A DNA stretch of 64,000 bases from Gracilimonas sp. (GCF_040218225.1 NZ_JAVJQO010000006.1:496001-560000); one strand, 5' to 3'. Positions 1-9,988 are shown, counted from the stretch's first letter. Notes: a model not told the origin generated them from the sequence alone. A program made the numbers and translations.

Positions 1-331
1 AAAAGTTGGGTATGCAAATTTCAAAGTTGTAAACCCTGATTCCGGCCAAAGCTTTTATGTTGACAACACTGAGTTTCTTACCCGTTTTCAGGAAAAACAA
101 ATGTCATTTCAGCCTGATTTTATTCTCGAGTACGCTCATTTTTTAGAAGATTATTATAAAAAGGAAGCGGGTATTCAAGACCCTGAAATTTTTGTAGACA
201 GTTATGTGGCACTCAATGGAAGAAGAAGCAAGCGCTATGTAAATCCTGACATTGATCTTACCGAAATTAAACCCTCACTGAAACACCGAACCTGGTTACT
301 CCCTTTTGATGATGAGATTAAAGGACTTTAG
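1..331 (+). CDS. HTTM-domain protein, C-terminal end (partial)
   Basis: The frame is open from the first bases of the window (codons begin at base 2) to the TAG at 329-331, so this is the tail of a gene starting upstream. The visible ~109 residues include DSYVALNGRRSKRYVNPDIDL and a WLLP end, which resembles the C-terminus of bacterial HTTM (vitamin-K-dependent gamma-carboxylase-like) membrane proteins. Only the tail after the membrane domain is present. It overlaps the following TonB receptor start by about 23 bases, so the two are probably cotranscribed. In related bacteria HTTM genes are often found beside iron-uptake receptors; that link is from memory. The family is recognised from a short tail only, so certainty is moderate. 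Confidence 0.65.
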   Translation, partial: KVGYANFKVVNPDSGQSFYVDNTEFLTRFQEKQMSFQPDFILEYAHFLEDYYKKEAGIQDPEIFVDSYVALNGRRSKRYVNPDIDLTEIKPSLKHRTWLLPFDDEIKGL

Positions 332-2795
332 CCTTTTTGTTTTATTTCTGTTTATTGCATTACCCGCAACTGCTCAAATCACCTTTTCAGGTTATGTCGT
401 TGAAGAAGAAACCGGAGCTCCTATTGAAGGCGTCGATATCTATAATAATGATGCTGGTAAATCCTTCATCACAGATGAAAATGGTTATTTCGAAATCAAT
501 GATCTGCCTTATGGAAATCTGAACCTTTTCTTCTTTAAGCTTGGATACAAAATCATCAACCGGACTTTTGTGCCAGATGCTAATAATTCGTCCATTACCA
601 TTGAACTTGCTAAGCTTTCAGAAGAAATGTCAGAAATCGCTGTAATTGATCAGCGGGATAAAGTTTTTGCCGTTAAAAGACTTCGTGAAGTTGAGGGAAC
701 TTCTATATACGCTGGTAAGAAAAATGAAGTAATCTCACTGGACCAAATGGTAGCTAATACTTCGGCCAACAATGCCCGGCAAATTTATGGACAGATATCC
801 GGGCTCAATATCTTTGAATCTAATGACGCTGGACTTCAGTTGAATATTGGAGGACGGGGGCTAGACCCCAACCGTTCGTCTAACTTTAATATCCGCCAAA
901 ACGGTTATGATATCAGTGCCGATGTACTTGGTTATCCCGAAAGTTATTATACACCTCCAGCCGAAGGTTTGCAGGAAATTCAGGTAATCCGCGGAGCTGC
1001 CTCCCTTCAGTATGGAACCCAGTTCGGTGGGTTGGTAAATTTCAAAATGAAGAAGCCCGCTAATGACAAACGGGTTGAAGTCACCTCGCGGCAATCGGTT
1101 GGTTCCAATGCATTATTTACTTCATTCAACAGTGTGAGCGGAACCACTGGGAATATCGGTTACTACGGCTATTACAACTACAAAAAGGGAGATGGTTTTC
1201 GGCCTAACTCAAGTTTTGAATCCAGCAATTTCTATTTTTACTCAGATGTTCAAATCTCAGATCGAACCAATATTGCACTCGACTTTACTTATTTGAACTA
1301 CCTGGCTCAACAGCCGGGTGGACTTACCGATGATCAGTTTTACCAAGACCCAACCCTTAGCAACCGTACCCGAAACTGGTTTGAGGTGGACTGGAAGCTG
1401 GCGTCATTAAATTTAGAACACGAGTTTTCCTACAAAACCAAGCTAAGTTTTCTATTGTACGGACTGGACGCCTCACGAAAATCGGTAGGGTTTCGCACTA
1501 ATCGTGTTTCCCAGGAAGATGACCTTAATGCTCCCCGTGATCTAATTCTGGGTGATTTCAATAACTGGGGTACAGAAGTTCGTTTATTGAACAGATATTT
1601 GATTGGGGATAAAAATGCCGTTTTCCTGATCGGTACCAAATTGTATCAATCCAATAACACCTCTGTTCAGGGGCCTGGAACAGCTAGTCCCAAAGCTGAT
1701 TTTATCTTAGCGGATGAGCAATTTCCAAACTACCCAAATCAATCCGACTTTACCTTTCCCAATAAAAACCTGGCTATTTTCGGAGAGAATATTTTTTACC
1801 TGCAGGATAACCTTTCCATCACTCCGGGGTTCAGGCTTGAATACATCCAAACACAAAGCCGGGGCACTTTCAAAAGAATAAACTTTGATCTGGCCGGAAA
1901 CCCCATTCAAAATCAAACCTTTGAAGATGACCGTACTTTTGAGCGTTCTTTTGTATTACTGGGAGCCGGCATTAGTTTTCTGCCTAACAGTCAGACAGAA
2001 ATTTACGGCAACTTTTCCCAGAACTACCGGTCAGTAACTTTCAATGACATCCGAATTGTAAACCCGACTTTCCAGGTAGATCCAGACATTACCGATGAAA
2101 GTGGATTTACCTCAGACTTTGGGATAAGAGGACGAATTGGAGAAAGTATATCTTATGACATTGGTGGTTTTGGCTTGTTGTATGATAACCGGATTGGAGA
2201 GGTGTTACGGGCAGAAACCAGAATCAATGCTGATGGAGATAAAGAAGAAACAGGCCGTGTGGTTCGCTACAGGGGCAATATTGGGCAGGCATTCATGTAT
2301 GGTTTTGAAAGTCTGGTTGAAGTGAATGTATTGCCGCTTTTGGGACATGAAAGTCGAGACCTGAAATTCAGTCTTTTTGCAAATACTGCCTTAACCAAAT
2401 CAGATTACTTAAATTCAGAAATCCCCGGTGTTGAAGGTAATGAGGTTGAATTTGTGCCTTTATTGAATATGAAAACAGGGTTGAATTTTGGCTATCAAAA
2501 CCTGGTTGGCTCTATCCAATACACCTATGTATCAGAGCAGTACACCGATGCCTCCAATGCAGAGCAAAACATCCGCGATAACCAAAGCGGAATCCGGGGA
2601 GCAATTCCTGCTTATGATGTTCTTGACCTTTCATTGTCATGGACCTACAAGAATTTCACTGTTGAGTCTGGCATTAACAATCTGCTCAACTCATGGTATT
2701 TTACCAGACGTGCGACAGGCTATCCCGGCCCCGGGATCATTCCATCACCCCCAAGAACCTTCTATGCTACCCTTCAGCTTCAAATCGGGAAATAA
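309..2795 (+). CDS. TonB-dependent outer-membrane receptor, FecA-like
   Basis: About 828 residues. A signal peptide ends near ALPATAQ, followed by a carboxypeptidase-regulatory-like beta domain (roughly residues 25-110, VVEEETGAPIEGVDI), a plug domain (about 120-250, with IQVIRGAASLQYGTQFGGLVNF) and a long beta-barrel ending in aromatic-rich strands. It would take up a ferric or other large ligand across the outer membrane using TonB energy. The plug and barrel most resemble ferric-dicitrate (FecA-type) receptors, but the substrate cannot be read from sequence. Two ATG codons at 309 and 312 follow an in-frame TTG at 306; I chose ATG 309. It overlaps the upstream HTTM gene and converges with the transposase gene downstream. 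Confidence 0.88.
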   Translation: MMRLKDFSLFVLFLFIALPATAQITFSGYVVEEETGAPIEGVDIYNNDAGKSFITDENGYFEINDLPYGNLNLFFFKLGYKIINRTFVPDANNSSITIELAKLSEEMSEIAVIDQRDKVFAVKRLREVEGTSIYAGKKNEVISLDQMVANTSANNARQIYGQISGLNIFESNDAGLQLNIGGRGLDPNRSSNFNIRQNGYDISADVLGYPESYYTPPAEGLQEIQVIRGAASLQYGTQFGGLVNFKMKKPANDKRVEVTSRQSVGSNALFTSFNSVSGTTGNIGYYGYYNYKKGDGFRPNSSFESSNFYFYSDVQISDRTNIALDFTYLNYLAQQPGGLTDDQFYQDPTLSNRTRNWFEVDWKLASLNLEHEFSYKTKLSFLLYGLDASRKSVGFRTNRVSQEDDLNAPRDLILGDFNNWGTEVRLLNRYLIGDKNAVFLIGTKLYQSNNTSVQGPGTASPKADFILADEQFPNYPNQSDFTFPNKNLAIFGENIFYLQDNLSITPGFRLEYIQTQSRGTFKRINFDLAGNPIQNQTFEDDRTFERSFVLLGAGISFLPNSQTEIYGNFSQNYRSVTFNDIRIVNPTFQVDPDITDESGFTSDFGIRGRIGESISYDIGGFGLLYDNRIGEVLRAETRINADGDKEETGRVVRYRGNIGQAFMYGFESLVEVNVLPLLGHESRDLKFSLFANTALTKSDYLNSEIPGVEGNEVEFVPLLNMKTGLNFGYQNLVGSIQYTYVSEQYTDASNAEQNIRDNQSGIRGAIPAYDVLDLSLSWTYKNFTVESGINNLLNSWYFTRRATGYPGPGIIPSPPRTFYATLQLQIGK

Positions 2796-2796
2796 A

Positions 2797-3348
2797 TCAT
2801 AGCACATTCTTAGAATCTTTCTCCCAGTTCAGTGGGTTATACCCGATGTATTGCCGGATTCGATTCAGGGATCTGTAATTTCGGATTATATGATCATGAA
2901 ACCTGGATTGCCAACAGAATTCATAACCTTTTCTGTTACACCATCTGGTTATTGCGGATTTATAAGATCTAATGATTGTCGACAAAGACCCGGGTTTGGG
3001 GGAGATTTCTGACATTCTATTTCGTTTATTGATCTGTAGGGACGTTGCTGGCAACGTCCCTACAGATGGCACTCCTTTTTCATTTGGTAAAATCTGGATG
3101 ATTCCATGAACATGATTAGGCATTACTACGAATGCATCTAATTGTACATTGTCAGAATGGGCGGGAATCTGTTTCCAAAAATACCAGGCTGCACACCCTT
3201 GAACAGATAGCCCCATTTTTCCATCACGAATATCTCCGAAATAATGCTTTTGGTCTTTTGTACAGATGGTCACGAAATAAAAAGCTGACCTCCGGTAATC
3301 CCAGCTTTGCAATCGTATCGATTTTCGATATGTGTATTTTGAACTCAT
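2797..3348 (-). CDS. REP-associated tyrosine transposase (RAYT, IS200-like)
   Basis: A Y1-type HUH nuclease of about 183 residues. The N-terminus has the RAYT-like RLQSWDYRRSAFYFVTICT, the HUH pair is in MPNHVHGIIQI, and the C-terminal RIRQYIGYNPLNW is typical of the group. RAYTs are single-copy domesticated transposases that act on REP palindromes. I start at ATG 3348 (MSSKYTYRK) because the upstream in-frame ATG 3369 adds only a hydrophobic MNWLLLL. A perfect 17-bp-arm palindrome (3032-3067) lies in frame inside the gene. The frame looks intact. The gene ends one base from the convergent TonB receptor. Confidence 0.85.
   Translation of the reverse strand: MSSKYTYRKSIRLQSWDYRRSAFYFVTICTKDQKHYFGDIRDGKMGLSVQGCAAWYFWKQIPAHSDNVQLDAFVVMPNHVHGIIQILPNEKGVPSVGTLPATSLQINKRNRMSEISPKPGSLSTIIRSYKSAITRWCNRKGYEFCWQSRFHDHIIRNYRSLNRIRQYIGYNPLNWEKDSKNVL
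3032..3067. repeat. REP-like perfect palindrome inside the RAYT gene
   Basis: Perfect inverted repeat with 17-bp arms (ATCTGTAGGGACGTTGC and its complement) and a 2-base centre (TG). It lies in frame in the transposase gene and encodes part of VPSVGTLPATSLQ between the HUH half and the C-terminal half. The GC-rich GTAGGGACGTTGC arm has the look of a REP/BIME unit, the expected substrate of a RAYT. Confidence 0.75.
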
Positions 3349-3453
3349 CAACAGTAAGAGCCAATTCATCAGAAAACCTTACAAATTTATTTTATGAGCC
3401 CCTTTCGCTTTTTCCTTATCTTCACGCTGCTTAAAAAATTCAAATAACTATTC

Positions 3454-4539
3454 ATGAAATTATTCCCTGTATTGGCGATAGCTATCGCAGCTGTATCTTG
3501 TACTTCAACCCCGGAGAAAAAACCCTATAATCCTGAGGCTGATACCCTGAAATATGCTCAGGAAGTTCACCTTCGTAATGTTCAGCAGCTTACTTTTGGC
3601 GGTGATAACGCCGAAGCTTACTGGAGCTACGATAATGAAAAACTAATTTTTCAATCCAATAACCCGGAATGGGGCGTAGATTGCGATCAGATTTTTTACA
3701 TGGATATTTCCGAAAAAGAACCCGGCTTTGAGCCACCGATGGTCAGCACCGGAAAGGGACGTACCACCTGCTCTTACTTTCTTCCCGGGGACTCAACTTT
3801 TGTTTATTCCTCAACACATGCAGATAATGTTGAATGTCCTGCTGCTCCGGAACGTGGGGCAGGCGGAGCTTATGTATGGCCCATTTACGAAGGTTACGAC
3901 ATTTATAAAGCTGATTTAAATGGCAACATCATTGCCAAACTTACTGATGAGCCGGGTTATGACGCCGAACCCACCGTTTCTCCAAAGGGCGACAAAATCG
4001 TATTCACTTCCACCCGAACCGGTGACCTGGAATTATTCATCATGGACACCGATGGTTCAAATGTAATACAGATTACTGATGAACTGGGTTATGACGGAGG
4101 TGCTTTCTTCTCCCCTGATGGAAGTCAACTCATATTTCGTGCTTCCCGGCCGGAGACTGAAGAAGAAATCACGAAGTATAAATCACTTCTGAATGAAGGA
4201 CTGGTTGAGCCTACAAATATGGAGCTTTTTATTGTTAATGTGGATGGAACCGGACTCCGCCAAATTACCGACCTTGGCAACGCCAACTGGGCACCGTACT
4301 TCCATCCTTCCGGCGAAAAAATCGTATTCTCCTCCAACCATCAATCCCAACGTGGATTTCCATTCAACATATTCATGATTAACGTGGATGGAACCGGACT
4401 GGAGCAAGTTACCTTTGATGAAGCTTTCGATTCCTTCCCCATGTTTTCACCGGATGGAAAGAAGATCGTATTCTCATCTAACCGTAATAATGGCGGGGAC
4501 CGGTCAACAAACGTTTTTATTGCTGACTGGGTAGATTAG
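3454..4539 (+). CDS. PD40/TolB-like beta-propeller lipoprotein
   Basis: 361 residues with a lipobox (AAVSC) near residue 16, so it is probably anchored to a membrane after signal peptidase II cleavage. Repeated WD40-like (PD40) units are clear: PTVSPKGDKIVFTSTRTGDLELFIMDTDGS, AFFSPDGSQLIFRASR, YFHPSGEKIVFSSN and MFSPDGKKIVFSSNR. This is the propeller found in TolB and in dipeptidyl-peptidase N-domains, but there is no peptidase domain. It probably binds protein or glycan in the periplasm; the partner is unknown. A strong terminator follows, so it appears to be a single-gene unit. Confidence 0.82.
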   Translation: MKLFPVLAIAIAAVSCTSTPEKKPYNPEADTLKYAQEVHLRNVQQLTFGGDNAEAYWSYDNEKLIFQSNNPEWGVDCDQIFYMDISEKEPGFEPPMVSTGKGRTTCSYFLPGDSTFVYSSTHADNVECPAAPERGAGGAYVWPIYEGYDIYKADLNGNIIAKLTDEPGYDAEPTVSPKGDKIVFTSTRTGDLELFIMDTDGSNVIQITDELGYDGGAFFSPDGSQLIFRASRPETEEEITKYKSLLNEGLVEPTNMELFIVNVDGTGLRQITDLGNANWAPYFHPSGEKIVFSSNHQSQRGFPFNIFMINVDGTGLEQVTFDEAFDSFPMFSPDGKKIVFSSNRNNGGDRSTNVFIADWVD

Positions 4540-4563
4540 AAAATCACCAATCAAAAGCACTTT

Positions 4564-4598
4564 AAAGCTCGATTTAAAATGTAAATCGAGCTTTTTTC
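4564..4598 (+). terminator. Rho-independent terminator after the PD40 lipoprotein
   Basis: A 13-bp perfect stem (AAAGCTCGATTTA, 4564-4576, with its complement 4582-4594), a 5-base loop and a T tract. Confidence 0.85.
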
Positions 4599-4656
4599 TT
4601 TGAATCAATGGCCTAATTGGTTACTATTTAGCATCCCCTAATAGTCCGAGGGTGTT

Positions 4657-5301
4657 ATGATCTTCAAAGCAAAATTATCTTTCCTTCTTTTAACCGGGCT
4701 GCTTTTTCTCGGATGCTCTTCTACTAAAGATTTACCCACCCGCACCGATTTCGCCTTCACATTTGACGATGAACCTTTTGAAATTATAAGTATTTCAGCT
4801 CCTTCTGGTGAGGGGTATAATTACCTGATCAAAAAAGAAGAAGGTAAATCAGTATTCCGATCTATGGACACTAACCAGGATGGTATCATTGATCTGGTGC
4901 AGTATGGTCCTTTTTCTATTGATCAGGCAAATAGTATCTACACCTATGGTATTCAGCAGGCAATAGATCAACATAAATTCAAAGCCCGTAATACCCAGCG
5001 GATATTAACCATTACTGAAAATGATACGGTGTATACCATTCAAACATTCGGGTATTACAGAGACCTGCTGTACAACCAGTTTACGATTAATTCCCTTGTT
5101 ACCGATTCCAGCGAGATTTACTTAGATATGAATGCTGACGGGGAACTGGATAATATTGAAAAAAGTGAGCGTTCACTTGAAGAGGTACAGAAAACTTATC
5201 AAAGAATAATCCAGAACGGGGTAGAAAATAAACTCATCGAGTTTCGATTTGAAAAATTTATAGTCCTTATATCACCCAAAGAACAAGCCTCCTGGCTTTA
5301 A
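4657..5301 (+). CDS. Hypothetical lipoprotein with EF-hand-like loops
   Basis: 214 residues. The hydrophobic leader ends in a lipobox (LFLGCSS). Two acidic loops look like EF-hand/dockerin calcium loops: DTNQDGIIDLV (about residue 70) and DMNADGELDNI (about residue 155). I do not recognise a family. It may bind calcium in the periplasm (inference from the loops only). It stands between a terminator and the ABC operon, whose first gene begins 75 bases further on, so it could be the first gene of that unit. Confidence 0.65.
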   Translation: MIFKAKLSFLLLTGLLFLGCSSTKDLPTRTDFAFTFDDEPFEIISISAPSGEGYNYLIKKEEGKSVFRSMDTNQDGIIDLVQYGPFSIDQANSIYTYGIQQAIDQHKFKARNTQRILTITENDTVYTIQTFGYYRDLLYNQFTINSLVTDSSEIYLDMNADGELDNIEKSERSLEEVQKTYQRIIQNGVENKLIEFRFEKFIVLISPKEQASWL

Positions 5302-5376
5302 AAAAATTTTTATTCGGTGAATCCTTACTGATTTACTTATACTCCCACCTATTACTTTTATTCAACTAAGCAACAT

Positions 5377-6267
5377 ATGAAGCTATCACTTTCCAATATT
5401 TCGAAAACATATAAAAACGGGGTTAAGGCACTCGACGATGTGTCTATAGAAATTGAATCAGGGATGTTCGGACTTCTTGGTCCTAATGGCGCCGGGAAAT
5501 CAACGCTGATGCGAACCATCGCCACTTTGCAGGCCCCTGATACCGGTTCTGCATTCCTGGACGATATTGATATCCTGAACGACAAAAACAGCCTGCGAAA
5601 AGTGCTGGGATATTTACCACAATCATTTGGGGTGTATCCAAAGATGTCGGCCGAAGACCTGCTTCATTATTTTGCCCGGCTCAAAGGTATTGCTGATAAA
5701 AACCAGCGTACCCAAATGGTAAATACCGCACTTGAAGTTACCAACCTGCTTGAGGTAAGACGTAAAAGCGTAGCCGGTTACTCCGGGGGTATGAAGCAAC
5801 GGTTCGGCATTGCTCAACTGCTGCTTAACGACCCAAAACTCATTATTGTAGATGAGCCAACAGCCGGACTCGATCCTTCCGAGCGCCACCGGTTCCTGAA
5901 TGTACTGCGTGAGATCGGAACCAATCACATTGTGATTTTCTCCACACACATTGTGGATGATGTAAAAGAGCTCTGCACCGATATGTCGATCATGAACGGC
6001 GGTAAGATTCTGAGTCACCACACGCCTAAACAAGCTGTCGCTGCTCTGGAAGGTCAAATGTGGACTAAGAATATTGAACGCGATGCCCTGGAAGAGCACG
6101 AAGCTAAGTTTAATGTAATTTCGTCCAGCTTCAATCAGGATAACACCCTGAATATTCGTGTTCATGGATCCCAAAAACCTGATGAAAGTTTCGAAGCTAA
6201 AAGTCCTGAATTGGAAGACGTTTATTTCGTCACGCTCAGGGAAGAAAAAGAAGTCGTAGCCGCATAA
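5377..6267 (+). CDS. ABC transporter ATP-binding protein
   Basis: 296 residues with Walker A GPNGAGKST, signature YSGGMKQR, Walker B LIIVDEPTAGLD and the switch histidine in IFSTHIVDD. The C-terminal ~80 residues form the extension seen in ABC-2 type exporters. It sits 18 bases before the permease/aminopeptidase fusion, with which it should form one transporter at the inner membrane. The substrate is unknown; ABC-2 systems of this architecture in Bacteroidota are annotated only generically. Confidence 0.92.
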   Translation: MKLSLSNISKTYKNGVKALDDVSIEIESGMFGLLGPNGAGKSTLMRTIATLQAPDTGSAFLDDIDILNDKNSLRKVLGYLPQSFGVYPKMSAEDLLHYFARLKGIADKNQRTQMVNTALEVTNLLEVRRKSVAGYSGGMKQRFGIAQLLLNDPKLIIVDEPTAGLDPSERHRFLNVLREIGTNHIVIFSTHIVDDVKELCTDMSIMNGGKILSHHTPKQAVAALEGQMWTKNIERDALEEHEAKFNVISSSFNQDNTLNIRVHGSQKPDESFEAKSPELEDVYFVTLREEKEVVAA

Positions 6268-6285
6268 GCCAAAATACCTCCTATC

Positions 6286-9200
6286 ATGTTCTATACCATT
6301 TTCTCTTTTGAACTGCGGTACTGGCTGCGCAAGCCTTCTTTTTATGTGTATTCCGGCATCCTGTTTCTGTTGTCATTATTTACCATGGCCACAGCCTCGG
6401 GATTGTTTGAAAGCATCACCGTCAGTATTAATTCTATTACCATCGTAAACTCAGCGTCTGCTATCAATGGATTGCTGAACGAGATGGCCATTATCGTGTA
6501 CTTCCTGCTTCCAGCCATCATTGGCGGAACGATCTACAAGGACTATAAACACGAAATGCATTCGGTGATGTATTCCTACCCCTTTACAAAATGGGAATAT
6601 CTGCTGGCCAAATTTTTAGCCGGAATTTGCATTGCTACACTGGTTGTGGTTGCCGCTGCTTTGGGGGTATTCCTTGGAAGTATTTTCCCGGGGACAAATC
6701 CTGACCTCCTGGGGCCGTTCAAGCTGATTAATTATACACAGCCTTTTATCTATTACATTATTCCCAACCTGATTTTCTTTGGGGCCATTGTTTTTGCGGT
6801 GGTAACCTTCACCCGAAATATTAACGTTGGGTTTATTACCATTCTGGCTCTCTTCCTTATCCAGATTTTTGCCAGTAACCTCACACAAGACCTTGACAAC
6901 AAAATGCTGGCCGCATTATTGGATCCATACGGATTTCAGGCAAATGCATACTATACCGAATACTGGACTATTTACGAGCGGAACCAAAACCCACTGCCCT
7001 GGGGCGAAGTAATTTTATATAATCGCTTGCTCTGGTCCGGACTGGGAGTTGCTATTTTCGCGCTGGTTTACAGAGCCTTCAGTTTTAGCCAGGAAGCATT
7101 TTCGTTCAGCTTATTCGGAAGCAAAAAGAGCGAACGTGTTACCAAGAAAAATTTCGGAAGTATCCTAACCGTATCTCTTCCAAAAGTAAACTTTGATTTT
7201 TCCTGGGCCCAAAACCTTAAGCTGGCCTGGAACCTTTCTGACATTGACCTTAAATACATTGTTAAAGGCTGGGCTTTTATAATCATATCCCTGGTGGGGT
7301 TACTTATATCCTTAAGCGTGATTTTGCTTGGGGCTGAGATTTTTGGAACCGATACCCTGCCGGTTACCTGGCAGATGCTTCAGCTTCCCGGCACCTTCTT
7401 CAACCTGTTCATCAACATTTTGACCTTTTTGTATGCAGGAATGCTGATTCACCGAAGCCGAATTTCCGATATGGACCAACTGGTACATGTAACACCAACA
7501 CCTAACTGGACCATTCTGCTGTCCAAGTTCATTGCTTTGGTCAAAATGCAGGTCATACTGCTTTCTATCATTATGATTGCCGGAATTGGTGTTCAGCTTT
7601 TCAATGGGTATTACAACTTTGAAATCGGACTTTACCTATTTGATTTATATGCCATATCCCTCGTTCATGTTTTGATTTGGGGATTGCTCGCCATCCTTTT
7701 CCACTCCTTTTTCAAGAACTACTATGTTGGATTTATCCTGCTGTTGTTGATTTCTATCGGGATTTCCTTCCTCGGTTCTATTGGCATTGAACAGGATATC
7801 TTTAAGTACAATCAGGGTCCCGGAACCCAATATTCGGACATGAATGGATATGGTTCTTCCCTCGCCGAGTATTACGTTTATAAGAGTTACTGGCTGCTTT
7901 TAGGCATCGCATTTTATGTGCTTTCCATCATTCTTTTTCGCCGTGGATTGCCCGGAAGCATTAAAGAGCGATTGCAAAATGCCAGCCGGGAATTTACTCC
8001 GGTACTTAAGGCCGTATTCACTCTTTCATTGGTTGGGTTCGTGTCGATTGGAAGCTGGATTTACTACGTCGATAACATCAAGTACGAGCGGCTTTCATCC
8101 AAAGAAAGAGAACAGCAAGCGGCACAGTGGGAGAAAAACTATGGGAAGTATAAAGGCATTCCCCAGCCCCGCATTACTTCTTCTACTATAAACCTTGATC
8201 TGTTTCCGGAAACCCGGGACTTCAAGGCAGCCGGAACCTATGTTTTAAAGAATAAAACGAATGTCCCGATTGATTCTATCCACATCGATCATAACAATTT
8301 CATCAGCTCATTTAGTTTTAACCAGCCTTACGAATTGGTTATGGAAGATGATTCCATGAATTATGACATCTATCAGCTGGAGGACGCGCTGATGCCGGGC
8401 GATACCCTGCTTTTTTCTTTCGCCATTTCAAACAAACCCAATGAAATCCTGAGAAGTAATTCTCCCGTCCGAAAGAATGGTACGTTCGTCAACAATTCAA
8501 TTTTTCCAAGACTGGGATATCAGGAATCGATGGAGCTGTCCGGAACGGATGCCCGCGAACGCTATAACCTTCCCCCTAAAGACCGCATGGCACCGCCCAC
8601 CGACAGTGCTGCACGGATGAATAACTACATCTCTGGCGATGCTGATTGGATTGAGTTCGAAACCACGATCAGTACTTCACCTGAACAGATTGCCATTGCA
8701 CCCGGTTATCTTCAGAACGAATGGGAGGAAAATGGACGTCGCTATTTCCATTACAAAATGGACAGCACCATGGTTAATTTTTACTCTTTTATTTCTGCTG
8801 AATTTGAAGTCGTAAAAGACACCTGGAATGATGTTGCCCTGGAAATCTACTATCACAAAGGGCACGATTATAACCTGGACTACATGATGAACGGCATGAA
8901 AAAGTCTCTGGATTATTACACTTCCGAATATAGCCCTTATCAGCACCAGCAAGTGCGTATTATCGAGTTTCCACGAACCGGAGGTAGTTTCGCTCAGTCA
9001 TTTGCCAACACCATTCCCTACTCAGAAGCCATTGGATTTATCGCAGAAGTGGATACGACCAATGAAGAAGGCGTCAACTATCCATTCAGTATAACCGCGC
9101 ATGAGGTTGCTCACCAGTGGTGGGCACATCAGGTGATTGGCGCTAATGTGCAGGGTGCCACCATGCTTTCCGAAAGCCTTTCTGAATACAGCTCGCTTAA

Positions 9201-9954
9201 AGTGCTGGAAAAGGAACACGGAGAGAATCAGATGCGCATTTTCCTGAAAGACGCTTTGGATAGTTACCTGACAGGCCGGACGTTAGAATCTCAAAAAGAG
9301 CTACCGCTCATTTATAATGAAAACCAGCAATACATTCACTACAACAAAGGCTCACTGGTATTCTATGCACTCAGCGATTATATCGGCGATGACAAGCTGA
9401 ATGCTGCTCTTAGCGACTACATCGACGAAGTAGCATTTCAGGAGCCACCCTACACCACTTCTTTAGAGTTGCTTGAGCACCTGAAAGAGGCCACTCCTGA
9501 TTCCCTGCAGTATCTCATCAAGGATATGTTTGAAACCATTACGCTATATGATAACAGAGTGGAAGATGCCACTTACACGGAAGTGGACAGCAGCACGTAT
9601 GAAGTGAATCTGACCCTTCAGGTTTCCAAATATCGTACGGGCGACACCGGGAAACGCATTTATAAAAATGAAGCAGGTGATAGTTTGGCTATTGAAATCG
9701 AAGATCGCCGGCTTCCGGTTAAATCACTTCCGCTACAGGATTGGGTAGATGTGGGGGTTTTCGGAACCGACTCTCTTGGACAGGAAACCGTGCTGTATTT
9801 CAAAAAACATAAGTTTACTGAAATCCTCAACGATTTAACAATCACAGTGAATGAAGAACCTACTTCAGCCGGCATCGATCCTTACAACAAGCTGATTGAT
9901 ACCATTTCAAATGATAACCGACGGCCGCCATCAAGGGAAGAGTCAGAAGATTAG
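6286..9954 (+). CDS. ABC-2 permease fused to M1-family aminopeptidase
   Basis: 1222 residues. Residues 1-600 contain about a dozen hydrophobic segments in two blocks (ABC-2 permease; the second block follows a soluble linker near residues 280-320). From about 620 the chain is soluble and M1-like: a beta domain, then the zinc site HEVAHQWW (His near residue 939) with the third ligand in LSESLSEYSSL about 20 residues later. The likely topology puts the peptidase in the periplasm. The fusion is known in Bacteroidota, so it is real rather than an assembly join; the frame is uninterrupted. It probably couples export to trimming of a peptide substrate (inference). Confidence 0.9.
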   Translation: MFYTIFSFELRYWLRKPSFYVYSGILFLLSLFTMATASGLFESITVSINSITIVNSASAINGLLNEMAIIVYFLLPAIIGGTIYKDYKHEMHSVMYSYPFTKWEYLLAKFLAGICIATLVVVAAALGVFLGSIFPGTNPDLLGPFKLINYTQPFIYYIIPNLIFFGAIVFAVVTFTRNINVGFITILALFLIQIFASNLTQDLDNKMLAALLDPYGFQANAYYTEYWTIYERNQNPLPWGEVILYNRLLWSGLGVAIFALVYRAFSFSQEAFSFSLFGSKKSERVTKKNFGSILTVSLPKVNFDFSWAQNLKLAWNLSDIDLKYIVKGWAFIIISLVGLLISLSVILLGAEIFGTDTLPVTWQMLQLPGTFFNLFINILTFLYAGMLIHRSRISDMDQLVHVTPTPNWTILLSKFIALVKMQVILLSIIMIAGIGVQLFNGYYNFEIGLYLFDLYAISLVHVLIWGLLAILFHSFFKNYYVGFILLLLISIGISFLGSIGIEQDIFKYNQGPGTQYSDMNGYGSSLAEYYVYKSYWLLLGIAFYVLSIILFRRGLPGSIKERLQNASREFTPVLKAVFTLSLVGFVSIGSWIYYVDNIKYERLSSKEREQQAAQWEKNYGKYKGIPQPRITSSTINLDLFPETRDFKAAGTYVLKNKTNVPIDSIHIDHNNFISSFSFNQPYELVMEDDSMNYDIYQLEDALMPGDTLLFSFAISNKPNEILRSNSPVRKNGTFVNNSIFPRLGYQESMELSGTDARERYNLPPKDRMAPPTDSAARMNNYISGDADWIEFETTISTSPEQIAIAPGYLQNEWEENGRRYFHYKMDSTMVNFYSFISAEFEVVKDTWNDVALEIYYHKGHDYNLDYMMNGMKKSLDYYTSEYSPYQHQQVRIIEFPRTGGSFAQSFANTIPYSEAIGFIAEVDTTNEEGVNYPFSITAHEVAHQWWAHQVIGANVQGATMLSESLSEYSSLKVLEKEHGENQMRIFLKDALDSYLTGRTLESQKELPLIYNENQQYIHYNKGSLVFYALSDYIGDDKLNAALSDYIDEVAFQEPPYTTSLELLEHLKEATPDSLQYLIKDMFETITLYDNRVEDATYTEVDSSTYEVNLTLQVSKYRTGDTGKRIYKNEAGDSLAIEIEDRRLPVKSLPLQDWVDVGVFGTDSLGQETVLYFKKHKFTEILNDLTITVNEEPTSAGIDPYNKLIDTISNDNRRPPSREESED

Positions 9955-9988
9955 ATTATCCGAAAATATATAATCCTTTAAAACTTTG

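Noticed and set aside
5623-6174. Minus-strand ORF of 183 codons
   Set aside because: Antisense to the ABC ATPase gene, which has all motifs.
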